Below, in pieces: positions 37,387 to 47,038 of a stretch of DNA of 64,000 bases. Both the position numbers and the translations under genes were made by a program. The notes under the pieces are model-generated. The model saw nothing but the letters and a program-made list of their open reading frames with translations, ran no database searches and was not told where the DNA came from. The stretch is from Pseudomonas marincola (GTDB taxonomy: Bacteria; Pseudomonadota; Gammaproteobacteria; Pseudomonadales; Pseudomonadaceae). Location: NCBI RefSeq assembly GCF_900116605.1, contig NZ_FPBC01000004.1:186001-250000 (forward strand). The letters run 5' to 3'. The number at the start of each line of letters is the position of its first letter. Positions within the stretch are counted from its first letter, which is position 1.

Positions 37387-39261
37387 CTAGCGGGTTGCGC
37401 CGCGCAGTTCGCTGACTTGCGTTTGCAAGTATTGTCGATTGGCGTGCTCTGGTTCGACAGGGTTGCCTGCAACCAAGGTGATCCGTGACCAAAGACGCTT
37501 CAGCAAGCCCTTGTTCGGATCCCGGCTGAAGAAGCTGCCCCAAAGCCCCTGCAGCGCCATCGGGATGACCGGCACCGGGGTTTGCTCAAGTATCCGCTCG
37601 ACGCCAGCCTTGAACTCATTGATCTCGCCATCGGCGGTCAATTTGCCCTCGGGGAAAATACACACCACCTCGCCATTGCGCAGGTACTCGGCAATTTTCT
37701 TGAACGCCGCGTCATACACCAGCAAGTCTTCGTTGCGGCCGGCAATCGGCACTGTGCCGGCGGTGCGGAAGATAAAGTTGAGCACCGGCAGGTTGTAGAT
37801 TTTGTAGTACATGACAAACCGGACTGGCCGGCGAATCGCGCCCCCCACCAGCAGCGCGTCGACAAACGAGACGTGATTGCACACCAGCAGCGCAGCGCCT
37901 TCATCCGGAATCGATTGCAGGCCTTTGTGCTCAACCCGGTACATCGAGTGGCTGAGCAGCCAGATCATGAAGCGCATGGTGAATTCGGGCACGATCTTGA
38001 AGATGTAAGCATTGACCGCGATGTTCATCAGCGAGATAACCAGGAAAAGCTGCGGAATCGACAGTTCGGCCACGGTCAAGAACACAATCGAAACAATGGC
38101 CGAGACCACCATGAACAGCGCGTTGAGAATGTTGTTCGCCGCGATCACCCGCGCCCGCTCGCTCTCGACACTGCGTGACTGAATCAGCGCGTAAAGCGGC
38201 ACGATGTAGAAACCACCAAACAGGCCAATGCCGAGAATCGAGCCGAGTATCGCCCACCCTTGCGCGTACCCAAGCACTGCCATCCAGTCGTGCGGTTGCG
38301 CCGCTTCGGGGAAGCCGCCCGAGGTCCACCAGAGCAGCATGCCAAAAAAAGTCAGGCCGATTGAGCCAAAGGGCACCAGGCCAATCTCAACTTTCTCGCC
38401 CGACATTTTCTCGCACAGCATAGAACCCAAGCCAATGCCCAGCGAAAACACGGTAAGAATCAGCGTTACAACGCTCTCATCGCCGTACAGCCATTCTTTT
38501 GAATACGCAGGAATTTGCGTGAGATAAACCGCGCCAAGAAACCAGAACCACGAGTTGCCGACCAAGGAGCGAGAAACCGCAGGCGTTTGCCCCAGACCTA
38601 ATTTCATGGTGAGCCAGGATTGGCGGAAGATATTCCAGTCCAGCACCAACCCGGGCAGCGCGGCCGGCCCGGCAGGAATTTTACAGCTGGCCAGATAGCC
38701 CAGTACCGCCACGCAGACGACCGAGCCTGCAACGATGCTGGCATAGGCACTGCTTGCCATGATCACGCCGGCGCCGATGGTGCCCGCCAAGATCGCCAGA
38801 AACGTGCCCATCTCAACCAGTGCGTTGCCGCCAATCAGCTCAGTCTCTTCAAGGTGCTGCGGCAGAATCGAATACTTGACCGGCCCGAACAAGGCCGACT
38901 GAGTGCCCATGGCAAACAGCGTAACCAGCATCAGCGGCAAGTTGCCAAGCAATACCCCAGCCGCTCCAACCAGCATGATGATGATCTCGGCAAATTTGAT
39001 CTTGCGGATCAACCAGTCTTTATCAAATTTCTCGCCAAACTGGCCGCCCAGTGCGGAGAACAGAAAGAACGGCAGGATAAACAACAGCGCACACAGGTTG
39101 ACCAGCAAATCGCGGTCGGCGCTGATGGTCAGCTTGAACAGGATGGCCAGAATCAGCGCCTGCTTATATACATTGTCGTTAAAGGCGCCGAGTAACTGGG
39201 TCAAAAAGAACGGCAAGAAGCGCCTTGTGCGAAGCAATGCGAACTGAGAGTGCTGGGTCAT
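37387..39261 (-). CDS. MFS transporter-PlsC acyltransferase fusion (LplT/Aas-like)
   Basis: A 624-residue fusion. Residues 1-410 form an MFS domain like lysophospholipid transporter LplT (FFLTQLLGAFNDNVYKQAL; FGPVKYSILPQHL). The C-terminal part is a PlsC-type acyltransferase with NHVSFVDALL (HX4D), PVRFVMYYKIYN, AGTVPIAGRNED and FPEGKLT. It probably flips and re-acylates lysophospholipids in the inner membrane, as LplT plus Aas do in E. coli but without the acyl-ACP synthetase domain. Start ATG at 39261. Confidence 0.9.
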   Translation of the reverse strand: MTQHSQFALLRTRRFLPFFLTQLLGAFNDNVYKQALILAILFKLTISADRDLLVNLCALLFILPFFLFSALGGQFGEKFDKDWLIRKIKFAEIIIMLVGAAGVLLGNLPLMLVTLFAMGTQSALFGPVKYSILPQHLEETELIGGNALVEMGTFLAILAGTIGAGVIMASSAYASIVAGSVVCVAVLGYLASCKIPAGPAALPGLVLDWNIFRQSWLTMKLGLGQTPAVSRSLVGNSWFWFLGAVYLTQIPAYSKEWLYGDESVVTLILTVFSLGIGLGSMLCEKMSGEKVEIGLVPFGSIGLTFFGMLLWWTSGGFPEAAQPHDWMAVLGYAQGWAILGSILGIGLFGGFYIVPLYALIQSRSVESERARVIAANNILNALFMVVSAIVSIVFLTVAELSIPQLFLVISLMNIAVNAYIFKIVPEFTMRFMIWLLSHSMYRVEHKGLQSIPDEGAALLVCNHVSFVDALLVGGAIRRPVRFVMYYKIYNLPVLNFIFRTAGTVPIAGRNEDLLVYDAAFKKIAEYLRNGEVVCIFPEGKLTADGEINEFKAGVERILEQTPVPVIPMALQGLWGSFFSRDPNKGLLKRLWSRITLVAGNPVEPEHANRQYLQTQVSELRGATR

Positions 39262-39410
39262 CTTCCGTGTACCTTGTGCGGGTTCGTTGAGCATTTGACT
39301 GTAACAGCCGCAAAGAAAGCCACACTCGTGTTGGATTATTTGCCAACAATTCTGCAAAAACGCACGACTAAAAGCCTACAGTTTCCTGCCAATACAGGGC
39401 CGGGCCATGC

Positions 39411-39740
39411 CTATATAGGTAATTGGCCCATGGCCCAGCGCAAGAGAAAGAACACCAGCAAACCGCCGCCAATTGTCGTCAGTAAGTGCCGGGTCAGCGC
39501 CGCGATGGCAATGGTGATGAGCCCGGCAATCAAATAGGCATTGTTCACCGAAAACTGCCAGTGCTGGCCATCCGGGATAAGCATTCCCGGCACTACAATC
39601 GCTGTCAGCACGGCCGTTGGCACATAGTGCAAGCCCTGGCGCACCAGCGGCGGAAAACGTAAATCCGGGAATGCGAACAGGCTGTAGCGAATGCTGTAAG
39701 TGATGACCATCATGCCGAATATCAGTATCCAGTTTTCCAT
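39411..39740 (-). CDS. azlD: AzlD family transport subunit
   Basis: 109 residues, about four hydrophobic helices. MVITYSIRYSLFAFPDL and LHYVPTAVLTAIVVPGML are the AzlD signatures. It forms a two-component exporter of branched-chain amino acids with AzlC. Its ATG overlaps the azlC stop (TGATG), giving translational coupling. Confidence 0.92.
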   Translation of the reverse strand: MENWILIFGMMVITYSIRYSLFAFPDLRFPPLVRQGLHYVPTAVLTAIVVPGMLIPDGQHWQFSVNNAYLIAGLITIAIAALTRHLLTTIGGGLLVFFLLRWAMGQLPI

Positions 39741-40450
39741 CAGGCCACCTCCCCTTCCACTGCAACTACGCGCCGTTCAAGGCACACGCCGACGATGATC
39801 CCGCTAAATGCTGCCGCCATCAGGCCCAGCTTGTAAGGCAATGCGTGACACACCAACGCGACGGCGGCGGCAACCAGTGCAGCGGCTATCTGCGGACGAT
39901 TGCGCAACATAGGCACAACAATCCCGATAAAGGTCGCCAGCATGGCGAAGTCCAGGCCCCACTCGCTCAGGTTGGGCACCGACTGACCGAACACCATGCC
40001 AATAATCGTGCACGCAATCCAATTGACGTACATGGCGAGCGAGGCCCCGAGAAAATACCAGTGCTTGTAGATGGATTCGTCGCGCAGCACATAGCGGTGC
40101 TGCACCACGGCAAACGCCTCATCGGTCAGCCAGAATGCCAGTGCCATGCGCCAGCGCGTTGGCAGGTGACGCACATATGGCTGCAAACTGGCGCTGTATA
40201 ACGCGTGGCGAAGATTGACCACGAAGGTTGTAAGCAACAAGACTGTCAGGCCGACGCCGCCACTGAGCAGACTGATAGCAATAAACTGGGCGGAGCCTGC
40301 AAATACAAACACCGACATCCCGAGGGTTTGCCAAGGCGTGAGGCCAGCCGCCCCCGCCAAACTGCCATAGATAATGCCGAACGGCAGCGCCCCTAACAGC
40401 ATGGGCAACATGTCGCGGACACCTTGATTGAATTCCTGAAAACGGGTCAT
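39740..40450 (-). CDS. azlC: AzlC family branched-chain amino acid exporter
   Basis: 236 residues with MLLGALPFGIIYGSLAGAAG and VFVFAGSAQFIAISLL, the AzlC/YgaZ signature, and about six helices. Works with AzlD. A divergent or upstream regulator could be the AraC-type gene that lies 87 bp upstream on the same strand, but Lrp is the usual regulator and none is here. Confidence 0.92.
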   Translation of the reverse strand: MTRFQEFNQGVRDMLPMLLGALPFGIIYGSLAGAAGLTPWQTLGMSVFVFAGSAQFIAISLLSGGVGLTVLLLTTFVVNLRHALYSASLQPYVRHLPTRWRMALAFWLTDEAFAVVQHRYVLRDESIYKHWYFLGASLAMYVNWIACTIIGMVFGQSVPNLSEWGLDFAMLATFIGIVVPMLRNRPQIAAALVAAAVALVCHALPYKLGLMAAAFSGIIVGVCLERRVVAVEGEVA

Positions 40451-40537
40451 AGCTTTCTCCTTGACCCACAGCTTAGCGCAGCCGAATTGGTCGATCTTGA
40501 ACGATATTGCTCACTTGCGCGTTTGTTGTGTGACCAC

Positions 40538-41377
40538 TCAGAGCGAGGCTATTCCGGCGCTGGCATTGCGGTAAGCGCCCGGCCCCACGCCATACACCTG
40601 CTTGAACTGACGACTCAGATGGCTCTGATCAGAGAAACCGAGCTGCATGGCCACCTGCGCCGGCATGCAACCTTGCTTGAGCAATGCCCGCGCCTGCGCC
40701 AATCGCCGCTGCTTGAGCCATGCATGCGGTGGCAAACCCGTTGCTCGGCGAAAGACCCGGGCAAAGTGAAACGGCGAGAGATTCACTGCAGTGGCCAGCT
40801 CTTCAAGCGACGGCGGCGCGGCTAACTGACTGTTAAGCAACTCCTTGGCCAGCTCGACCGCACGGGCTTCACGGCCGGGCGCAGCGGGTTCGGCGACCTT
40901 GGCGTAGCGTTGAAACAGCAACAAGATAGCCTCACGCCAGACAATCTGCTGCTGCAAGGCATCGGCACCGCCTTCAAGCAACTGATGCAAGCCGGTGAAA
41001 GCAGCATGCAGTTGCGGGTCGTGCAGCACGCTTAGCGCAAAGCCAGGCAGCCCGGCTCCCGCCAGATCAAGCTCTTGCAGCACGCCCTGTACCTGGCGGT
41101 TGTCGGGATAAAAAGCGCGGTAGCGCCAGCCATCGTCATGCGCTTTGGAGCCGGTATGAACTTCGTCGGGATTGATCAGCACCATGCTGCCTTGCGGGGC
41201 AAGGTGATCACTGCCGCGATGACGGAAGCGCTGTGCGCCGTTCTGAATAACGGTAAACACAAAACCCTCATGAACATGCGGCGCAAACCGCTGCTGCACA
41301 TAACGTGCGTGCAATAGTTCAACATCAGCCAAGCCCTTGGCCTGCCAAAACCGGGTTTGCTCCAGCGCCTCGTTCAT
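40538..41377 (-). CDS. AraC family regulator (cupin + HTH)
   Basis: 279 residues. N-terminal AraC-type cupin sensor domain (HVHEGFVFTVIQNGAQRFRHRG; INPDEVHTG). C-terminal double HTH: LEELATAVNLSPFHFARVFRR and VAMQLGFSDQSHLSRQFKQVYG, followed by PGAYR. Located upstream of azlC on the same strand, as is common where such a regulator governs amino-acid exporters. The effector is unknown. Confidence 0.9.
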   Translation of the reverse strand: MNEALEQTRFWQAKGLADVELLHARYVQQRFAPHVHEGFVFTVIQNGAQRFRHRGSDHLAPQGSMVLINPDEVHTGSKAHDDGWRYRAFYPDNRQVQGVLQELDLAGAGLPGFALSVLHDPQLHAAFTGLHQLLEGGADALQQQIVWREAILLLFQRYAKVAEPAAPGREARAVELAKELLNSQLAAPPSLEELATAVNLSPFHFARVFRRATGLPPHAWLKQRRLAQARALLKQGCMPAQVAMQLGFSDQSHLSRQFKQVYGVGPGAYRNASAGIASL

Positions 41378-41384
41378 TTTTTGC

Positions 41385-41954
41385 TTAACCGCCGAATCCT
41401 GACTCGATCATTTTCTTCACCGCTGGCCACTCCTGATCAGTAATGCTGTACAGCACGCTGTCATCCAGCCGGCCTTCAGACAGTCGGCGATGATTGCGCA
41501 AAATACCTTCGCGCTGCGCACCGATTTTCTCGATGGCAGCTTGTGCGCGCAAATTACTGGCAGCGGTTTTCAGTTGCACACGCACCATGCGCCAGCCCTC
41601 GAACGCGTGGCGCAGCATCAGGTATTTGATCATGCTGTTCAAGCCGGTGCCATGCTGGCCTTTATCCAGCCAGGTCCAGCCGATCTCACACGCTGGCAGC
41701 GTCGGCATAAAGTCGGCGTAGCGCGTGGTGCCGACGATTTCAGTACCCAGGCGAATGGTAAACGGCAACGCACGGCTGTTCTGCTGCTCGACGATGCCCT
41801 GCCGATACCAGTCCAGACGTTGTGCGCCGCCCATATAAATGAGTTCATTGCGGTTGGCTTCGGCGAGCGACACCAGCGCCGGAATGTCCGCGTCCATCAT
41901 CGGCTCAATCCGCAATGCGCCGCGTTGCAGGGTAATCAACTGGGGTTTGAACAT
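41385..41954 (-). CDS. GNAT acetyltransferase, RimJ/RimL type
   Basis: 189 residues. Family features: LRIEPMMDADIPALVSLAE, EIGWTWLDKGQHGTGLNSMIKYLML and VQLKTAASNLRAQAAIEKIGA. RimJ/RimL-like enzymes acetylate protein N-termini or small amines; substrate unknown. An excellent ribosome site (AAGGAGGG) 7 nt before the ATG at 41954 decides the start over the longer frame. It ends 7 bp before the AraC gene start and is likely co-transcribed with it. Confidence 0.88.
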   Translation of the reverse strand: MFKPQLITLQRGALRIEPMMDADIPALVSLAEANRNELIYMGGAQRLDWYRQGIVEQQNSRALPFTIRLGTEIVGTTRYADFMPTLPACEIGWTWLDKGQHGTGLNSMIKYLMLRHAFEGWRMVRVQLKTAASNLRAQAAIEKIGAQREGILRNHRRLSEGRLDDSVLYSITDQEWPAVKKMIESGFGG

Positions 41955-42217
41955 GCCGTCCCTCCTTTCACTCACACAGACGGTGCCTGAATGCAAACCG
42001 GCAACGCTAACAGGCTGAGCGCTGGTTCACAAACCAAACAATCAGCGCGCGAAGAGTTTTAACTGTTTGCGACCTTAGTCGCGACTGACGAATGCAGCCT
42101 TTGCTGCGACACTATCCGCCACTGCCCGTTAAACCGTTGTCTGGTTGCCCAAAACATCACAACGCAGCGTATTAATTGACTGGGCAAGTCTTATTAAGTT
42201 TTGTGCTTGGAGTTTGC

Positions 42218-45200
42218 ATGCCGTTGTCCAGCGGGCTGATTGCCGGAGTCGCCCTGATCTACATGGCGGTGCTTTTTAGTATTGCCTTTTACGGCGACCG
42301 TCGTCGCACCCCGCTAACGCCGAAAATTCGCGCCTGGGTTTATAGCCTGTCGCTGGCGGTGTACTGCACCAGCTGGACCTTTTTCGGTGCGGTGGGACAG
42401 GCCGGCGAGCAACTCTGGTCATTTTTGCCGATCTATCTGGGCCCTATCATTCTGATGCTGTTTGCGCCTTGGGTGCTACAGAAGATGATCCTGATCAGCA
42501 AACAGGAAAACATCACCTCGATTGCCGACTTCATTGCCGCGCGCTACGGCAAATCACAGCCGCTGGCCGTGGTTGTCGCACTCATCTGCCTGGTCGGCGT
42601 ACTGCCTTATATTGCCTTGCAACTCAAAGGCATCGTGCTCGGCGTGAACCTGCTGATCGGCTCGGGCGCTGGCGCCACGGGCACCCGCGCGCAAGACACG
42701 GCGCTGATCGTGTCTCTGGTTCTGGCGCTGTTCACCATTTTGTTCGGCACGCGCAACCTCGACGTTACCGAACACCACCGCGGCATGGTGCTGGCGATTG
42801 CCTTTGAGTCGATCATCAAATTGATGGCTTTCTTGGCTGTCGGCGCATTCGTCACCTTCGGTCTCTACAACGGTTTTGGCGACCTGCTTGGCCAGGCCCG
42901 CGTCGCGCCGGAGCTGAATGAGTTCTGGAGTGTGGCGGTCAACTGGCCGTCGATGCTGGTGCAAACGGCCGTGGCCTTTATCGCGATTGTCTGCCTGCCG
43001 CGCCAATTCCACGTCACCGTGGTCGAGAACATCGAGTCCGGCGACCTGCGTCTGGCGCGCTGGGTGTTCCCGCTGTATTTGCTGCTGGCCATGCTGTTCG
43101 TGATTCCCATCGCACTGGCGGGCCAAATGCTGCTGCCAAGCGGCGTCACGCCCGACTCCTTCGTGATCAGCCTGCCGCTGGCCGAGGCGCATCCGGCGCT
43201 GGCACTGCTGGCCTTTATTGGCGGCGCCTCGGCGGCCACTGGCATGGTGATTGTCGCATCGGTCGCGCTGTCGACTATGATTTCCAATGACATGTTACTG
43301 CCCCTGCTTCTGCGCCGACAAAACACCGAGCGCCCTTTTGAAGCGTTCAGGCACTGGATGCTCTCTGCACGGCGAGTGAGCATCATCCTGATTCTGCTGA
43401 TGGCGTACGTGTGTTACCGCCTACTGGGCTCCAGCACCAGCCTGGCCACTATTGGCCAGGTTTCCTTCGCCGCCATTGCCCAACTTGCCCCGGCGATGTT
43501 TGGCGCATTGGTCTGGAAACAAGCCAACCGCCGGGGCGTATTTGCCGGCCTCGCGGTTGGCGCGTTCTTTTGGTTCTACACCCTGGTTGTGCCGCTGCTT
43601 GCCGACAGCCTTGGCATTTCTTCCCACAGCGTGCCGGGCCTGCATGCACTGCTTTATGCGCCGGTAGGCTTTGAGGTCGACCCGCTGACCCGTGGCGTGG
43701 TGCTGTCACTGGCGGCCAACTTCACGCTGTTTGCCTGGGTCTCGTTCTTCTCGCGCACACGTGTTTCCGAACACTGGCAGGCCGGGCGCTTTATCGGTCA
43801 CGACTTCGGCCACAAGCCCAGCGGACGCAGCATGCTGGCGGTGCAAATCGCCGACCTGCTACTGCTCTCCAGCCGTTTTGTCGGTGAGGACCGTGCGCGT
43901 CAGAGCTTCGTGCGTTTCGCTCAGAAGCAAGGCATCGACTTTCACCCGAGCCATCCGGCCAATACCGATTGGATCGCCCACACCGAGCGCCTGCTCGCGG
44001 GTGTCCTTGGTGCGTCCTCGACGCGTGCAGTGGTGAAAGCGGCAATCGAGGGCCGCGAGATGCAGGTTGAAGATGTGGTGCGCATCGTCGACGAAGCCTC
44101 CGAGGTCCTGCAGTTCAACCGGGCGCTGTTGCAAGGCGCCATCGAGAACATCACTCAGGGCATCAGTGTGGTCGATCAGTCGCTGCGGCTGGTGGCCTGG
44201 AACCATCGCTACATCGAGCTATTTGAGTACCCGGAAGACCTGATTCATGTCGGCCGGCCGATTGGCGACATCATCCGCTACAACGCTGAACGCGGCCTGT
44301 TCGGCGAGGGCAGCGTTGAGGCTAACGTCAGCAAGCGCCTGTACTGGATGCGCCAGGGCACACCGCACACCTCTGAACGCCTGTTCCCCAACGGCCGGGT
44401 GATTGAGCTGATCGGCAACCCAATGCCGGGCGGCGGCTTTGTAATGAGTTTCACCGACATCACCGAATTCCGCCGCGCCGAGAAAGCCCTTAAGGGCGCC
44501 AACGAAGGCCTGGAACAGCGGGTTGCCGAGCGCACCCATGAACTCTCGCAACTGAACTTTGCTCTGAGCGAAGCGAAAGCTCACGCCGAATCCGCCAACC
44601 AGTCGAAAACCCGGTTTCTGGCGGCAGTCAGCCACGACTTGATGCAGCCACTCAACGCGGCGCGATTGTTTTCTGCGGCGCTGTCGCATCAGGAAAACGA
44701 GTTGCCGGGCGAGGCGAAAAAACTGGTACATCATCTGGACAGCTCACTGCGTTCCGCCGAAGACCTGATCAGCGACTTGCTGGATATTTCACGTTTGGAA
44801 AGCGGACGCATTACCCCGGACCGTAACGCTTTTCCCCTGAGCAATTTGTTCGACACGTTGGGCGCCGAATTCAAGGTCATGGCATCCGAGTATCACTGCG
44901 ACTTCCACATGCGCAGCACCCGTTTGCGTGTGGACAGCGATATCCGCCTGCTGCGAAGGATTTTGCAGAATTTCCTGACCAATGCCTTCCGCTATTCGCA
45001 AGGCCGCGTGTTGCTCGGCGTGCGCCGTCAGGCCGGGCATTTGCGTCTGGAAGTCTGGGACCGTGGCCCGGGGATTCCGGACAGCAAACGCGCGGTGATC
45101 TTCGAGGAATTCAAACGCTTAGACAGCCATCAGACCCGCGCCGAAAAAGGCCTCGGCCTTGGCCTGGCGATTGCCGACGGCCTCTGCCGCGTGCTCAACC

Positions 45201-45700
45201 ACAGCCTCGAGGTGCGTTCATGGCCGGGCAAGGGCAGCGTGTTCAGCGTTACCGTGCCGCTGGCGCGCAACCCGCAACCCAAGCCCCAGCTTGCACCTGC
45301 TCACACGGAACAACCGGGCCAGTTGCTTAACGGCACGCAGGTTATCTGCATCGACAACGAAGACAGCATTCTCACCGGCATGCAGAGTTTGCTCTCGCGC
45401 TGGGGTTGTCAGGTCTGGACCGCGCGCAGCCGTGCCGAGTGCGAAGCGCTGTTCAACGAGGATGTGCGCCCGCAACTGGCGCTGATCGACTATCACTTGG
45501 ATGAAGGCGAAACAGGCACCGAGCTGATGGGCTGGCTGCGTACGCGTCTTGGCGAACCCGTGCCTGGCGTGGTGATCAGCGCCGACGGGCGACCTGAACT
45601 CATCGCCGAGGTGCATGCCGCAGGTTTGGATTACCTGGCCAAGCCCGTTAAACCGGCTGCTTTGCGCGCCCTTTTGAGCCGTCACCTGACCCTGCGCTGA
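42218..45700 (+). CDS. SSF-sensor hybrid histidine kinase / response regulator
   Basis: A 1160-residue membrane protein. Residues 1-500 are a sodium/solute symporter-like domain of about 13 helices (CTSWTFFGAVGQAGEQ; ENITSIADFIAARYGKSQ), as in CbrA. Then come a PAS domain (about 640-760), a coiled coil, HisKA (FLAAVSHDLMQPLNAARL, His806), HATPase (FEEFKRLDS; GLGLGLAIADGL) and a C-terminal receiver with Asp1091 in LALIDYHLDEGE. It resembles P. aeruginosa PA3271 and the PA1976 (NahK) kinase core. Start ATG at 42218 has TGGAG upstream. No cognate DNA-binding regulator is adjacent. Confidence 0.92.
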   Translation: MPLSSGLIAGVALIYMAVLFSIAFYGDRRRTPLTPKIRAWVYSLSLAVYCTSWTFFGAVGQAGEQLWSFLPIYLGPIILMLFAPWVLQKMILISKQENITSIADFIAARYGKSQPLAVVVALICLVGVLPYIALQLKGIVLGVNLLIGSGAGATGTRAQDTALIVSLVLALFTILFGTRNLDVTEHHRGMVLAIAFESIIKLMAFLAVGAFVTFGLYNGFGDLLGQARVAPELNEFWSVAVNWPSMLVQTAVAFIAIVCLPRQFHVTVVENIESGDLRLARWVFPLYLLLAMLFVIPIALAGQMLLPSGVTPDSFVISLPLAEAHPALALLAFIGGASAATGMVIVASVALSTMISNDMLLPLLLRRQNTERPFEAFRHWMLSARRVSIILILLMAYVCYRLLGSSTSLATIGQVSFAAIAQLAPAMFGALVWKQANRRGVFAGLAVGAFFWFYTLVVPLLADSLGISSHSVPGLHALLYAPVGFEVDPLTRGVVLSLAANFTLFAWVSFFSRTRVSEHWQAGRFIGHDFGHKPSGRSMLAVQIADLLLLSSRFVGEDRARQSFVRFAQKQGIDFHPSHPANTDWIAHTERLLAGVLGASSTRAVVKAAIEGREMQVEDVVRIVDEASEVLQFNRALLQGAIENITQGISVVDQSLRLVAWNHRYIELFEYPEDLIHVGRPIGDIIRYNAERGLFGEGSVEANVSKRLYWMRQGTPHTSERLFPNGRVIELIGNPMPGGGFVMSFTDITEFRRAEKALKGANEGLEQRVAERTHELSQLNFALSEAKAHAESANQSKTRFLAAVSHDLMQPLNAARLFSAALSHQENELPGEAKKLVHHLDSSLRSAEDLISDLLDISRLESGRITPDRNAFPLSNLFDTLGAEFKVMASEYHCDFHMRSTRLRVDSDIRLLRRILQNFLTNAFRYSQGRVLLGVRRQAGHLRLEVWDRGPGIPDSKRAVIFEEFKRLDSHQTRAEKGLGLGLAIADGLCRVLNHSLEVRSWPGKGSVFSVTVPLARNPQPKPQLAPAHTEQPGQLLNGTQVICIDNEDSILTGMQSLLSRWGCQVWTARSRAECEALFNEDVRPQLALIDYHLDEGETGTELMGWLRTRLGEPVPGVVISADGRPELIAEVHAAGLDYLAKPVKPAALRALLSRHLTLR

Positions 45701-45767
45701 TGTGTAACGAGGCCGTGTCCCATCTGCGCAGCTAGACTAGGGAGAACTTCGGTGATGGGATACCCGC

Positions 45768-47015
45768 ATGACGCCAACAATCGAGTTAGCCCTGAATTTG
45801 CTTACAGCCCTGGCGCTGGGCTTACTGATTGGCACCGAACGCAGCTGGAGCCAGCGTAGCGAGGAAAGCAACAGACTGGTGGCCGACATTCGCACCTACG
45901 GCCTGGTCGGCTTGCTTGGCGGCCTGGCCGCATTGTTTGCGCAAAAGTTCGGCATTGCCGCGTGGATCAGCTTGTTGGTGGTCTTTGTAGTGCTCGGCTA
46001 CACCAGTGAACAGCGCAAAAAGGGCGCGGGCGGCCTGAGCAGCGAAATCGCCATGGTGCTGACCTTTCTTCTGGGCAGCCTGGCAGTCAGCGAATACCGC
46101 GAAATCGCCGCCGGTTGCGCGGTCATCATCGCCTTGCTGCTCAGCTTGAGAGAACCGTTGCACAGAGTGGTCGGCCAGCTTACCGCTGCCGAGCTCAGCG
46201 GCGCGCTGAAACTGATGTTCATCTCGCTGGTGATGCTGCCGGTGCTGCCGAATGTCGGCTACGGCCCGTGGCAGGTCTTCAACCCTTACACGACATGGTG
46301 GATGGTGGTGCTGATTGCCGGCATCGGCTTCGCCGCCTACGTGGCGATTCGGTTGGTGGGCACCCGTTACGGCATTGTCGCCACCGCCCTGCTCGGCGGC
46401 TTGGTGTCGTCCACCGCAATGACCCTGACGTTAGCCCGCCTGCATGACAATAAGCGCTTACGCTCGATTCTCGCCTGCGGCCTGCTCGCCACCTCGGCCC
46501 TGATGTTTCCGCGCATCTTGCTGATCACCGCCGCCGTTAACCGTGAACTTCTCGCCCAACTGATTCTGCCGCTTGGTCTGGCCGCGCTGGTCTATGCAGC
46601 CGGTGCGCTGCTGCATTTTCGCACCGCAGGTGAAGAGTTGCAGGGCGAGGTCGAACCGCCACTGAAGAACCCCTTCGAGCTGGCGCCGGCATTGCGCTTC
46701 GCCCTGCTTTTGGTGGCCATTTTGTTCATGGTCGAAGCCGGTCGCTACTGGCTCGGCGATACCGGGGTGTATCTGGTGTCGGCACTGTCCGGGCTTACCG
46801 ATGTCGATGCCATCAGTCTGACGCTGGCGCGCAGCTCATTGAGCGATCTGAGCGCAACCGTGGCTTATCATGGGATATTCATCGCCGCGCTGGTCAACAG
46901 CCTGGTCAAGGCACTCTTGATCATGCTGATTGGCGACCGGGCGCTGGCGTGGCGCACGGTGCCGATCATGCTGGCCGGACTTGCAGTCGGGCTGGCTGCG
47001 CTGTTCTTGCAGTGA
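45768..47015 (+). CDS. MgtC/SapB-DUF4010 family membrane protein
   Basis: 415 residues, about 12 hydrophobic segments. N-terminal MgtC-like half (LALGLLIGTERSWSQR; DIRTYGLVGLLGGLAA; SSEIAMVLTFLLGSLA) followed by a DUF4010 half (SSTAMTLTLARL; GLTDVDAISLTLARSS). Function of this two-part family is unknown; a link to divalent-cation homeostasis is only inferred from MgtC. It starts 67 bp after the hybrid kinase gene. Confidence 0.87.
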   Translation: MTPTIELALNLLTALALGLLIGTERSWSQRSEESNRLVADIRTYGLVGLLGGLAALFAQKFGIAAWISLLVVFVVLGYTSEQRKKGAGGLSSEIAMVLTFLLGSLAVSEYREIAAGCAVIIALLLSLREPLHRVVGQLTAAELSGALKLMFISLVMLPVLPNVGYGPWQVFNPYTTWWMVVLIAGIGFAAYVAIRLVGTRYGIVATALLGGLVSSTAMTLTLARLHDNKRLRSILACGLLATSALMFPRILLITAAVNRELLAQLILPLGLAALVYAAGALLHFRTAGEELQGEVEPPLKNPFELAPALRFALLLVAILFMVEAGRYWLGDTGVYLVSALSGLTDVDAISLTLARSSLSDLSATVAYHGIFIAALVNSLVKALLIMLIGDRALAWRTVPIMLAGLAVGLAALFLQ

Positions 47016-47038
47016 GCGTGCAGCCACTGCGCGGGAGG

